Below, piece by piece: positions 1-7,130 of a stretch of DNA of 14,430 bases. The notes below the pieces were generated by a model. That model was given only the letters and a program-made list of their open reading frames with translations, did no database searches and had not been told where the DNA came from. Every line of letters begins with the position of its first letter. Within the stretch, counting starts at the first letter, position 1. Source of the stretch: Frankiales bacterium (lineage in GTDB: Bacteria > Actinomycetota > Actinomycetes > Mycobacteriales > SCTD01); assembly GCA_025965735.1 (NCBI GenBank), contig JAOPWK010000027.1, forward strand, positions 1 through 14,430. The letters are read 5' to 3'. Made by a program: the position numbers and the translations under genes.

Positions 1-1146
1 TCCGCCGCTGGAGTCGCGGTGTGGCTGGACGAGCTCAGCAGGTCCCGCCTGGCGTCGGGGGGCCTGGCCGAGCTCGTCCGGGACTGCCCCGTCGTGGGCG
101 TGACCACCAATCCGTCGATCTTCCAGAAGGCGCTCTCGGACGGCGCCGCCTACGACGAGCAGGTCCGCGACCTCGCCCTGCGCGGCACCGACGTCGGCGA
201 GGCGGTGCGCTCGCTCACCGCCTACGACGTGCGCTGGGCCTGCGACGTGCTCATGCCGGTGTACGAGCGCTCGGACCGGCTCGACGGGCGCGTGTCGATC
301 GAGGTCGACCCGCGGATCGCCCACGACACCGACCGCACGGTGGCCGAGGCCAAGGCCCTCTGGTGGCTGGTCGACCGGCCGAACCTCTACATCAAGATCC
401 CGGCCACCCTCGCGGGCCTGCCGGCGATCACCGCGACGCTGGCGCAGGGCATCAGCGTCAACGTCACGCTGATCTTCTCGCTCGAGCGCTACGACGCGGT
501 GATGGACGCCTACCTGGCCGGCATGGAGCAGGCGAGGGCCAACGGGCACGACCTGTCCGGCATGGGCTCGGTGGCCTCGTTCTTCGTCAGCCGCGTCGAC
601 AGCGAGGTCGACAAGCGGCTGGGCGACGGTCACCCGCTGCGCGGCCGGGCCGCCATCGCCAACGCCCGGCTGGCCTACCAGCACTACGAGCAGGTCTTCG
701 GCTCCGACCGGTGGAAGGCGCTCGCGCAGGCCGGCGCCAAGCCGCAGCGCCCGCTGTGGGCCTCCACCGGCGTCAAGGACCCTGCGTACGACGACACGCA
801 GTACGTCGTCGAGCTCGTCGCGCCCGGCACCGTCAACACGATGCCCGAGGCGACGCTGGACGCCGTGCACGACCACGGCGTCGTCCGCGGCGACACCGTC
901 ACCAGCTCGTACGCCGAGGCGCAGCAGGTGCTGGACGACCTGAAGGCCGCCGGCATCGACTACGACGACGTGGTGCAGCAGCTCGAGGAGGAGGGCGTCG
1001 CGAAGTTCGAGGAGGCGTGGAATGCGCTGATCGAATCGATGACCCAGCAGCTCGAGAAGGCCGGCGCGGACGTCGCTCCCGACGGCGGCACCGACCCCGC
1101 CGGCAAGGGCCCCGCGGCCGGCTCCACCGAGACCAGCGCCACGTGA
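1..1146 (+). CDS. tal: Transaldolase, 5'-truncated by the window edge
   Basis: Transaldolase moves a dihydroxyacetone unit between sugar phosphates (sedoheptulose-7-P + glyceraldehyde-3-P to erythrose-4-P + fructose-6-P) in the cytosolic non-oxidative pentose-phosphate pathway. The reading frame is open from base 1 ([14 protein letters not shown]), so the GTG at 19-21 is an internal Val codon and the true start lies upstream. The 381 visible residues include [10 protein letters not shown] near the N-terminus, the Schiff-base lysine in NLYIKIPAT (Lys codon 394-396), [20 protein letters not shown] and the ASTGVKDP / PGTVNTMPE region. This is the long, about 370-residue actinobacterial form. The last 30 or so residues are Gly/Ala/Pro/Asp/Thr-rich and probably disordered, beyond the catalytic fold. 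The stop overlaps the pgi start by 4 nt (GTGA), implying coupled translation. Identity is certain; only the missing N-terminus is unknown. Confidence 0.96.
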   Translation, partial: SAAGVAVWLDELSRSRLASGGLAELVRDCPVVGVTTNPSIFQKALSDGAAYDEQVRDLALRGTDVGEAVRSLTAYDVRWACDVLMPVYERSDRLDGRVSIEVDPRIAHDTDRTVAEAKALWWLVDRPNLYIKIPATLAGLPAITATLAQGISVNVTLIFSLERYDAVMDAYLAGMEQARANGHDLSGMGSVASFFVSRVDSEVDKRLGDGHPLRGRAAIANARLAYQHYEQVFGSDRWKALAQAGAKPQRPLWASTGVKDPAYDDTQYVVELVAPGTVNTMPEATLDAVHDHGVVRGDTVTSSYAEAQQVLDDLKAAGIDYDDVVQQLEEEGVAKFEEAWNALIESMTQQLEKAGADVAPDGGTDPAGKGPAAGSTETSAT

Positions 1147-2870
1147 GCGAGCCGCGCGCGGAGGACGTGGCGGAGGCGGTGCGCGAGGGCGTCGCGCCGT
1201 CGTCGCTCTCGGGCGAGGACGGCGGGGCTGCCGCGCGGACCATGGCTGCGCCCGTCGCCGGATCCGCTGTCACCGCAGCCGATCTCACCGTCCAGACCTC
1301 GGGCGGCGCCCTGCTGCAGGCCGCCGAGGGCGTGCTCGCCGACGCACGGTCAGCCGGACTGGCACAGGCGCTGACGCAGAAGGACGCCACCCTGTGGGGT
1401 CCGGAGGCCAGCGCCGAGGCGGGCATCCGGCTGGGCTGGCTCGACGTCGTGGACACCGGCCGCACCCTGCTCCCCCGGGTGCTGGCACTGCGCGACGAGC
1501 TTGCTGCCGAGGGCGTCGACCGGGTCGTGCTCTGCGGCATGGGCGGGTCCTCGCTGGCGCCCGAGGTCGTGTGCGAGACCGCGGGCGTGCCGCTGGTCGT
1601 GGTGGACACGACAGACCCGGGCCAGGTCCGCTCCGCGCTCGTCGAGCTGGAGCGCACGGTCGTCGTCGTGTCCTCCAAGTCGGGCGGCACACTGGAGACC
1701 GACAGCCACCGACGGGCCGCTCGCGCCGCGTTCGAGGCAGCCGGCATCGACCCCGCGCAGCGGATCGTCGTCGTCACAGATCCGGGCTCGCCGTTCGAGA
1801 AGGCCTCGCAGGACGAGGGGGTGCGCGCCGTGTTCCTCGCCGACCCGAACGTCGGCGGCCGCTACTCCGCGCTCACCGCGTTCGGCGTCGTCCCGGCCGG
1901 TCTGGCCGGAGCGGACGTCGGCGCGCTGCTGGACCAGGCCGAGGCGCTGATGCCGTCCCTCGCGCAGGACGACTCTCCCGCGCTGGCCCTGGGCGCCGTG
2001 CTCGGCGGCGGCGCGATCGGCGGCCGCGACAAGCTCGTGCTGGCACCGGCTCCCGGGCTGGTCGGCTTCGGCGACTGGGCCGAGCAGCTGGTCGCCGAGT
2101 CCACCGGCAAGGAGGGCAAGGGCCTGCTGCCGATCGTCGTCGAGGCGCTGGACGCGCCCGGAACCGAGCCGGCGGCGGACAGCCACCTCGTCGTGGTCAG
2201 CGCCTCCTCGGTGGAGCCGCCCGTCGTCGGCACCGCTGTCAGCGGACCACTCGGAGCGCAGTTCCTCGCCTGGGAGTACGCCACCGCCGTGGCCGGCTGG
2301 GCACTGCGGATCAACCCCTTCGACCAGCCGAACGTCCAGGAGAGCAAGGACAACACCGGCGCGATCCTCGACGGCGCGCCGTCGCCGGTGCGCGAGCCGC
2401 TGTTCGTCGAGAGCGGCGTCGAGGTGCACGCGACGGGCGACCTGCTGGCCTCCGCGGACACGCTCGCCTCGGCCCTGCAGGCGCTGCTGGACGCCGTCCC
2501 CGAGCGGGGCTACCTCGCCGTCATGGCGTACCTCGACCGACAGGCCGACGCGGCCGCGCACGAGCTCCGCGCGCTGCTCGCCTCGCGGCTGGCGCACCCG
2601 GTCACGTTCGGCTGGGCGCCGCGCTTCCTGCACTCCACCGGGCAGTTCCACAAGGGCGGCCCGCAGACCGGTGCGTTCCTGCAGATCACCGGCGCCGTGG
2701 GGCAGGACCTGGAGATCCCCGGCCGGCCGTTCAGCTTCGGCGACCTGCAGGCCGCGCAGGCGCTCGGCGACCTGCGCGCGCTCGACTCGCGGGACCGGCC
2801 GGTGCTCGCCCTGCACCTGACCGACCGCACGCAGGGGCTGCAGGCCTTGCTCGAGGCCGCCCGCGGATGA
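1143..2870 (+). CDS. pgi: Glucose-6-phosphate isomerase of the type found in Tal-Pgi fusions
   Basis: Interconverts glucose-6-P and fructose-6-P in glycolysis and in recycling of pentose-phosphate products. From GTG 1143 it has 575 residues. The double SIS-domain fold is marked by [10 protein letters not shown] (132-141), [10 protein letters not shown] (177-186), [12 protein letters not shown] (234-245), [10 protein letters not shown] (318-327), [12 protein letters not shown] (391-402) and [11 protein letters not shown] (497-507). The last two motifs are, as I recall, typical of the Pgi half of bifunctional transaldolase/Pgi proteins, and here the gene directly overlaps tal. GTG 1143 was chosen because it overlaps the tal stop (GTGA). 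ATG 1242 is in frame and would give 542 residues, dropping a low-complexity 33-residue N-terminus; neither start has a strong ribosome binding site. The stop overlaps zwf (ATGA). Function is confident, the start is not. Confidence 0.94.
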   Translation: MSEPRAEDVAEAVREGVAPSSLSGEDGGAAARTMAAPVAGSAVTAADLTVQTSGGALLQAAEGVLADARSAGLAQALTQKDATLWGPEASAEAGIRLGWLDVVDTGRTLLPRVLALRDELAAEGVDRVVLCGMGGSSLAPEVVCETAGVPLVVVDTTDPGQVRSALVELERTVVVVSSKSGGTLETDSHRRAARAAFEAAGIDPAQRIVVVTDPGSPFEKASQDEGVRAVFLADPNVGGRYSALTAFGVVPAGLAGADVGALLDQAEALMPSLAQDDSPALALGAVLGGGAIGGRDKLVLAPAPGLVGFGDWAEQLVAESTGKEGKGLLPIVVEALDAPGTEPAADSHLVVVSASSVEPPVVGTAVSGPLGAQFLAWEYATAVAGWALRINPFDQPNVQESKDNTGAILDGAPSPVREPLFVESGVEVHATGDLLASADTLASALQALLDAVPERGYLAVMAYLDRQADAAAHELRALLASRLAHPVTFGWAPRFLHSTGQFHKGGPQTGAFLQITGAVGQDLEIPGRPFSFGDLQAAQALGDLRALDSRDRPVLALHLTDRTQGLQALLEAARG

Positions 2871-4405
2871 CCGGCGGCGCTCCCTCGAACCCGCTGCGCT
2901 CCCCCGGCGACCGGCGCCTGCCCCGGGTCCCTGACCCGTGCACGCTCGTCGTCTTCGGGGTCACCGGCGACCTGGCGAAGAAGAAGCTCATCCCGGCCGT
3001 CTACGACCTGGCCAACCGCGGCCTGCTCCCGCCTGGCTTCGCGCTGCTCGGCTTCGCCCGCCGCGACTGGCAGCACGGCGACTTCGAGCAGCTCGCTCGC
3101 GAGGCCGCGGAGAAGGGCGCCCGCACCGAGTTCCGCGAGTCGACGTGGGACCGGCTCACCGACTCGATGAAGTTCCTGCCCGGCTCCTTCGACGACGACG
3201 ACGCGTTCGACAAGCTCGCCGACATGCTGCGCGAGCTCGACGCCAGCCACGGCACGCAGGGCAACGCCGCGTTCTACCTGTCAATCCCGCCGACGGCCTT
3301 CCCGACCGTGCTCAAGCAGATGCAGCGCACCGGCATGGCCGACAACGCCGCGTCCGGCGGCTGGCGGCGCGTGGTCGTCGAGAAGCCGTTCGGCCACGAC
3401 CTGCCGTCCTCGCGCGAGCTCAACGACCTCGTCGACGACGTGTTCACCGCGCAGGACGTCTTCCGGATCGACCACTACCTGGGCAAGGAGACGGTCCAGA
3501 ACCTGCTCGCGCTGCGCTTCGCCAACGAGCTGTTCGAACCGATCTGGAACAGCAAGCACGTCGACTCGGTGCAGATCACGATGGCCGAGGACGTCGGCAT
3601 CGGCACCCGCGCCGGCTTCTACGAGGGGACCGGCGCCGCCCGCGACGTCCTGCAGAACCACCTGCTGCAGCTGCTCGCCCTCACCGCGATGGAGGAGCCG
3701 GTCGGGTTCGACGCCGAGAGCCTGCGCACCGAGAAGCGCAAGGTGCTGGGCGCCCTCAAGCCCCCGAAGGACCTGGACGCCTACGCCGTGCGGGGGCAGT
3801 ACGACCAGGGGTGGCTCGCGGGCGAGCGGGTCAAGGCGTACCGCGCCGAGGAGGGGGTCGACCCGGCGAGCCGCACCGAGACCTTCGCCGCCGTCCGGCT
3901 CGAGGTGGAGACCCGCCGCTGGGCCGGCGTGCCGTTCTACCTGCGCACCGGCAAGCGGCTCCCCCGCCGGGTCACCGAGATCGGGGTCGTCTTCCGCAAG
4001 GCCCCGCACCTGCCGTTCAGCAAGACCGACACCGAGGAGCTCGGCAGCAACCAGCTCGTCGTGCGGGTCCAGCCGGACGAGGGCGTCACGCTGCGCTTCG
4101 GCTCCAAGGTGCCCGGCACCACCATGGAGGTCCGGGACGTCGCGATGGACTTCCAGTACGGCGAGGCGTTCACCGAGGCGAGCCCGGAGGCGTACGAGCG
4201 GCTGCTGCTCGACGTGCTGCTCGGCGACGCATCGCTGTTCCCCCGCAACCAGGAGGTCGAGGAGAGCTGGCGCGTGATCGACCCGATCGAGCAGCACTGG
4301 GCCTCGCGCGACGACGGGCCGCAGCTGTACCGGGCGGGCGAGTGGGGGCCGCGCGCCGCGGACGAGATGCTCGCCCGCGACGGTCGCGTCTGGCGACGCC
4401 CGTGA
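2867..4405 (+). CDS. zwf: Glucose-6-phosphate 1-dehydrogenase
   Basis: Oxidises glucose-6-P to 6-phosphoglucono-1,5-lactone with reduction of NADP+ (or NAD+), the committed step of the oxidative pentose-phosphate pathway. The 512 residues match the usual family length. The N-terminal Rossmann fingerprint is GVTGDLAKKK (31-40). EKPFG (172-176) and the substrate-binding/catalytic motif RIDHYLGKE (200-208) follow, then the C-terminal domain with YLRTGKRL. The ATG overlaps the pgi TGA by 4 nt, fixing the start and suggesting coupling; a weak GAGG lies about 10 nt upstream, inside pgi. Downstream, before opcA, there is a 97-nt gap with a palindrome, the only non-overlapping junction of this five-gene run. 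The next genes encode its assembly partner OpcA and the lactonase that consumes its product. No missing catalytic residues were noticed. Confidence 0.97.
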   Translation: MTGGAPSNPLRSPGDRRLPRVPDPCTLVVFGVTGDLAKKKLIPAVYDLANRGLLPPGFALLGFARRDWQHGDFEQLAREAAEKGARTEFRESTWDRLTDSMKFLPGSFDDDDAFDKLADMLRELDASHGTQGNAAFYLSIPPTAFPTVLKQMQRTGMADNAASGGWRRVVVEKPFGHDLPSSRELNDLVDDVFTAQDVFRIDHYLGKETVQNLLALRFANELFEPIWNSKHVDSVQITMAEDVGIGTRAGFYEGTGAARDVLQNHLLQLLALTAMEEPVGFDAESLRTEKRKVLGALKPPKDLDAYAVRGQYDQGWLAGERVKAYRAEEGVDPASRTETFAAVRLEVETRRWAGVPFYLRTGKRLPRRVTEIGVVFRKAPHLPFSKTDTEELGSNQLVVRVQPDEGVTLRFGSKVPGTTMEVRDVAMDFQYGEAFTEASPEAYERLLLDVLLGDASLFPRNQEVEESWRVIDPIEQHWASRDDGPQLYRAGEWGPRAADEMLARDGRVWRRP

Positions 4406-4427
4406 CCGCCGACCGCTTCCTCCCCGT

Positions 4428-4487
4428 CGATCATGCAGTCGTGACACACCTGCTGAGCGTGCGGCGCGTGCACCAACTGCATGATCG
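4428..4487 (+). repeat. Long imperfect palindrome between zwf and opcA
   Basis: Arms CGATCATGCAGT (4428-4439) and ACTGCATGATCG (4476-4487) are perfect 12-bp reverse complements around 36 nt. Pairing can continue inward (GTG 4441-4443 with CAC 4471-4473; CAC 4445-4447 with GTG 4468-4470) and outward with one wobble (CG 4425-4426 with CG 4489-4490), so the element can fold as one long stem. The two halves read on opposite strands resemble each other (GATCATGCAGT, then a TG/CAC-rich stretch), like two inverted copies of one unit. It fills most of the zwf-opcA gap and ends just before the opcA Shine-Dalgarno. It may be a dispersed intergenic repeat, an attenuating hairpin or an mRNA-processing site; the sequence alone cannot decide. 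Confidence 0.75.
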
Positions 4488-4490
4488 GCG

Positions 4491-4495
4491 AGGGG
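4491..4495 (+). promoter_or_regulatory. Ribosome binding site of opcA, abutting the palindrome
   Basis: AGGGG lies 7 nt before the GTG at 4503 and supports that start. It is 3 nt beyond the 12-bp arm of the zwf-opcA palindrome and directly abuts its outward extension, so folding of the hairpin could affect ribosome access. Confidence 0.6.
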
Positions 4496-4502
4496 TGGGC
4501 GC

Positions 4503-5495
4503 GTGACGACGCTCTGGGACACCACCGGCACCGCGGTGGTCAAGGCGCTGGCCGCCGAGCGGCGCAAGGCGGGCTCGGTCTCCAGCGGGCTGGCCCTCAC
4601 CCTCGTGGTGGTGGTCGAGGAGGGCAAGGTCGAGCAGGCCGAGCTTGCCGCCACCCGCGCCGCCGCCGAGCACCCCTGCCGGCTCATCATCGTGGTGCGG
4701 CGACGACCCGACGCCCCCGAAGCGCGTCTGGACGCCGAGGTCGTCATCGGCGGGCGGCTCGGCCCGGGCGAGGCGATCGTGCTGCGGATGTACGGCCGGC
4801 TCGCCCTGCACGCCGAGTCCGTCGTGCTGCCGCTGCTCGCGCCGGACGCGCCCGTCGTCACCTGGTGGTTCGGCGAGCCGCCGCACGAGATCGCGCACGA
4901 CCCGCTCGGCGTCTTCGCCGACCGGCGGGTCACGGACACGTCGCTGGCGGCCGACCCGCTGGCGGCGCTGGCCCAGCGCGCGCAGGACTACGCACCCGGG
5001 GACACCGACCTGGCCTGGACCCGCGCCACCCTGTGGCGGGCGCTCTGCGCGTCCGCCTTCGACTCGGTCACCAGCACCGCCACCAGCGCGCAGGTGCACG
5101 GCGACGCGGGCAACCCGACGCGCGCCCTCATCGCCGGCTGGCTGACGACATGCCTCGGCGTGCAGGCCGAGGTGGTGGACGTCGACGTGCAGGGCATCAG
5201 CGCCGTCGTCATCGGGCTGGAGGACGGCGAGGTGCACCTCAGCCGCGGCGACGGCTCCACGGCCACCATGAGGCGCACCGGTCAGCCGGACCGCACCATG
5301 CCGCTCGAGCGGCGTGAGCTGGGTGACCTGCTCGCCGAGGAGCTGCGCCGGCTGGACGCCGACGAGACCTACGCGGCGGCGCTGGCCGCGGCCACGGGCG
5401 TCGAGGGGCTTCCGGAGCGGGCACCGACCCGCACGCACGTCTGGCACGACCCGACCGAGGCCGCCGACCCCGATCCGGCCCTCACCGTCTCGTGA
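4503..5495 (+). CDS. opcA: Glucose-6-phosphate dehydrogenase assembly protein OpcA
   Basis: OpcA is an accessory protein, known from actinobacteria and cyanobacteria, needed for assembly or activity of glucose-6-phosphate dehydrogenase. This protein has 330 residues. It opens with LWDTTGTAVVKALAAERR, followed by the conserved hydrophobic strand ALTLVVVV, the AEHPCRLIIVV segment, then APVVTWWFGEPP and DLAWTRATLWR, all typical of the family. It has no catalytic motif, signal peptide or membrane segment. Its position immediately downstream of zwf fits a role on the zwf product. The GTG at 4503 is preceded by AGGGG at good spacing; an ATG at 4481 is in another frame. The stop overlaps pgl (GTGA, 4 nt). 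Separation from zwf by a palindrome raises the possibility that opcA-pgl is expressed at a different level from tal-pgi-zwf. Confidence 0.94.
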   Translation: MTTLWDTTGTAVVKALAAERRKAGSVSSGLALTLVVVVEEGKVEQAELAATRAAAEHPCRLIIVVRRRPDAPEARLDAEVVIGGRLGPGEAIVLRMYGRLALHAESVVLPLLAPDAPVVTWWFGEPPHEIAHDPLGVFADRRVTDTSLAADPLAALAQRAQDYAPGDTDLAWTRATLWRALCASAFDSVTSTATSAQVHGDAGNPTRALIAGWLTTCLGVQAEVVDVDVQGISAVVIGLEDGEVHLSRGDGSTATMRRTGQPDRTMPLERRELGDLLAEELRRLDADETYAAALAAATGVEGLPERAPTRTHVWHDPTEAADPDPALTVS

Positions 5496-6259
5496 CCACC
5501 GCGCCGACGGTCGTCGTCGTCCGGGACCAGGACGTCCTCGCCGAGGCCGTCGCGGCGCGGCTGCTGACCCACCTGGTGGACGCGCAGGCGCGGCGGGGCA
5601 CCGCCTCCGTCGTGCTGACCGGCGGCGGCGTCGGCATCGCCGTGCTCGAGGCGGTGCGCCGCTCCGGAGCCCGGCACGCCGTCGACTGGCGACGGGTGGA
5701 CGTGTGGTGGGGCGACGAGCGCTTCGTCGCCGCCGACGACCCGGAGCGCAACGAGCGGCAGGCGCGCGAGGCGCTGCTGGACCACCTCGACCTCGACCCC
5801 GCGCGGGTCCACCCGATGGGTTCCCTCGACGGCGTCGACGGCGAGGACGCGGACGCCGCGGCGGCGCGGTACGCGGACGAGCTGCGGGCAGCCGCCCCGC
5901 CGGACCACGACGTCCCGCCGTTCGACGTGCTGCTGCTCGGCATGGGCCCGGAGGGGCACACCGCGTCGATCTTCCCGGAGTCGCCCGCTGCGCACGACGA
6001 CCGGCTCGTGGTGGGCGTGCACGGCTGCCCCAAGCCGCCGCCCACCCGGGTCAGCCTGGCCTTCCCGGCGCTCAACGCTGCCCGGGAGGTCTGGTTCGTG
6101 GTGGCGGGCCAGGAGAAGGCGCCGATGGTGGCGATCGCGCTCGGCGGGGCCGGGCCGGTGCAGGTGCCTGCCGCCGGCGTGCGCGGGCACAGCGACACCC
6201 TCTGGCTGCTGGACGAGGCGGCAGCCTCCCGGCTCCCCCGCGACCTGCGCCGCCGCTGA
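5492..6259 (+). CDS. pgl: 6-phosphogluconolactonase
   Basis: Hydrolyses 6-phosphogluconolactone, the G6PDH product, to 6-phosphogluconate in the oxidative pentose-phosphate pathway. The 255 residues match the DevB/SOL-type lactonase family, related to glucosamine-6-phosphate isomerases. Motifs in order: LTGGGVG (42-48, phosphate loop), VWWGDERFV (71-79), the DPERNERQ helix (83-90), LLGMGPEGHTASIFP (148-162) and KPPPTRVSLAF (181-191), with GQEKA at 206-210. The GTG start overlaps the opcA stop by 4 nt, implying translational coupling. It is the last gene of the + strand run; the next gene is convergent, and a hairpin about 105 nt after the stop probably ends the transcript. A 6-phosphogluconate dehydrogenase gene (gnd), the next pathway step, is not in this window. 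Confidence 0.95.
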   Translation: MTTAPTVVVVRDQDVLAEAVAARLLTHLVDAQARRGTASVVLTGGGVGIAVLEAVRRSGARHAVDWRRVDVWWGDERFVAADDPERNERQAREALLDHLDLDPARVHPMGSLDGVDGEDADAAAARYADELRAAAPPDHDVPPFDVLLLGMGPEGHTASIFPESPAAHDDRLVVGVHGCPKPPPTRVSLAFPALNAAREVWFVVAGQEKAPMVAIALGGAGPVQVPAAGVRGHSDTLWLLDEAAASRLPRDLRRR

Positions 6260-6364
6260 TCCCGGCAGCAGCACCTCCGCAAGATCCCCGCCCTCAGCAG
6301 CCGGCACCGCCGCTGTGGGGAGCGATGCTGCGGATGATCACGCGCACCCACGGCCGGAGACGCC

Positions 6365-6400
6365 GACGCCCGCCGCGCCGGGCATCAGCGGGCGGGCGTC
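6365..6400. terminator. Bidirectional terminator-like hairpin between pgl and the RbpA-family gene
   Basis: Arms GACGCCCGCC (6365-6374) and GGCGGGCGTC (6391-6400) are a perfect 10-bp inverted repeat with a 16-nt loop that can pair further. It lies between two converging genes, 105 nt after the pgl stop and 23 nt after the RbpA-family stop. There is no U-tract on either side, as is common for actinobacterial terminators. Nothing gene-like was seen in the rest of 6260-6423. Confidence 0.7.
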
Positions 6401-6401
6401 C

Positions 6402-6419
6402 GGACGTGCAGGACGTGCA
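6402..6419. repeat. Tandem 9-bp duplication GGACGTGCA x2
   Basis: GGACGTGCA occurs at 6402-6410 and again directly at 6411-6419, just after the RbpA-family stop and beside the terminator hairpin. It is probably a small slippage duplication in untranslated sequence. Confidence 0.85.
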
Positions 6420-6423
6420 GGTG

Positions 6424-6759
6424 CTAGCGGCTCTGGCGCAGCTTCGCGAGCGCCTCGGCGAGGATGGCCTCGCCGTCCTCGGCGTTGCGGCGCTCCCGCA
6501 CGTAGGCCAGGTGCGTCTTGTACGGCTCGGTCTTGGTCTGCGCCGGCGGGTTGTCCTTGTCCTGCCCGGCCGGGAAGCCGCAGCGCGGGCAGTCCCAGGT
6601 CTCCGGCACGGCGGCGTCATCGGCGAAGGACGGCCGGGTCTCGTGCGCGTTGGCGCAGTAGAACGGGATGCGCCGACGCGGGGCGGCCTCGCCGCGCTCC
6701 GCCTCGCCCATCGGGCCGGCGCCCACCCGGCTTCCCCTGATCGCGTTGCCGCCTGCCAC
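6424..6759 (-). CDS. rbpA: RbpA-family RNA polymerase-binding protein (secG-linked type)
   Basis: RbpA proteins bind actinobacterial RNA polymerase and the group 1/2 sigma factors and help open promoter complexes. The 111 residues fit the family. The N-terminus carries AIRGSRVG (6-13) and RGEAAPRRR (22-30). A zinc-ribbon-like core has Cys35, His39, Cys57 and Cys60, with the SFADDAAVPETW stretch between. The C-terminal sigma-interacting helix region starts at KTHLAYVRERR (81-91). In canonical RbpA the linker before this helix is strongly basic (KKxKPxR-like, then THW); here it is AQTKTEPYKTHL, so this looks like the secG-adjacent relative rather than the best-studied RbpA. GTG 6759 is supported by AAGGG at 6767-6771 and by the conserved RGSR at the N-terminus; ATG at residue 17 would remove it. 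It lies 72 nt downstream of secG. Confidence 0.82.
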   Translation of the reverse strand: MAGGNAIRGSRVGAGPMGEAERGEAAPRRRIPFYCANAHETRPSFADDAAVPETWDCPRCGFPAGQDKDNPPAQTKTEPYKTHLAYVRERRNAEDGEAILAEALAKLRQSR

Positions 6760-6801
6760 GGTGCTGCCCTTCGTTCGAGAGGTCGTACGGGAGGATCGTG
6801 T

Positions 6802-6826
6802 CGGGCCGGAGCCCGGCTGTCAGCCG
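6802..6826 (-). terminator. Two overlapping small hairpins in the secG-rbpA gap
   Basis: CGGGC/GCCCG (6802-6806 with 6811-6815, loop of 4) and CGGCT/AGCCG (6814-6818 with 6822-6826, loop of 3) overlap by two bases, so they are alternatives or stack only partly. On the minus strand they begin 5 nt after the secG stop. They could partly terminate secG transcripts or trim the message before the RbpA-family gene. No U-tract follows. Confidence 0.45.
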
Positions 6827-6831
6827 AAGGC

Positions 6832-7077
6832 CTAGACGGCGGGCGCCGTCTCCTTGAGGAGCAGGCCGAGCGCGATGATGCTGGTGATCCACACCAGCCC
6901 GCAGACGATGGTCAGCCGGTCCAGGTTCTTCTCCACCACGGCGCTGCCGCCGAGCGAGCTCGAGACGCCGCCGCCGAACATGGTGGACAGGCCGCCGCCC
7001 TTCCCCTTGTGCAGCAGGACGAGCACGATCATCAAGATGCTCGTGATCGTCAGCAGGAGGGACAGGAAGGTCACCAC
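6832..7077 (-). CDS. secG: Preprotein translocase subunit SecG
   Basis: SecG is the small accessory subunit of the SecYEG channel in the cytoplasmic membrane and assists protein export. The 81 residues have the expected two membrane helices (about 2-22 and 55-74). Between them is the family's Gly/Ser-rich cytoplasmic loop, with HKGKGGGLSTMFGGG (23-37) and SSSLGGSAVVEKNL (39-52). GTG 7077 was chosen with GGAG at 7087-7090 nine nt upstream; GTG 7074 directly follows and would remove one residue. In related genomes secG follows tpiA; here an ABC-importer operon separates them, and secG has its own candidate -10 element (TATCCT, 7114-7109). It is probably cotranscribed, at least partly, with the RbpA-family gene 72 nt downstream. 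Confidence 0.95.
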   Translation of the reverse strand: MVTFLSLLLTITSILMIVLVLLHKGKGGGLSTMFGGGVSSSLGGSAVVEKNLDRLTIVCGLVWITSIIALGLLLKETAPAV

Positions 7078-7108
7078 AGGAACAGACTCCGATCGAAGGG
7101 GTGCGGCA

Positions 7109-7114
7109 AGGATA
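7109..7114 (-). promoter_or_regulatory. Candidate -10 element of secG
   Basis: Read on the minus strand this is TATCCT, matching the TANNNT core of actinobacterial housekeeping promoters, about 31 nt before the secG GTG. The hexamer 17 nt upstream (GCAGCT) is a poor -35 match, so this is only a candidate. Confidence 0.3.
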
Positions 7115-7130
7115 GCGGGGTGAGCCCGCT
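7114..7130 (-). terminator. Hairpin after the oppF-type ATPase gene
   Basis: AGCGGG (7114-7119) and CCCGCT (7125-7130) form a 6-bp stem with a 5-nt loop starting at the last base of the ATPase stop codon. On the minus strand it is followed by ATCCTTGCC, a weak pyrimidine run. It probably marks the 3' end of the importer operon and overlaps the secG promoter candidate. Confidence 0.5.

Noticed and set aside
21..1142. The pgi reading frame is open through the whole of tal, suggesting a 949-residue protein
   Set aside because: The upstream part is Arg/Gly/Ala-rich shadow sequence of tal, as is usual in high-GC DNA; the pgi homology begins only after the tal stop.
1350..2816. Antisense open frame of 488 codons across pgi
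   Set aside because: Composition is that of a complement-frame shadow and there is no ribosome binding site or family match.
3281..4939. Large antisense open frame (552 codons) across zwf and opcA
   Set aside because: It has no recognisable domain, spans the intergenic palindrome and is opposite strongly recognised genes; a high-GC artefact.
6260..6423. A small gene or RNA in the convergent gap
   Set aside because: No frame has a ribosome binding site with a plausible product, and the only structure is the terminator hairpin and the 9-bp duplication.
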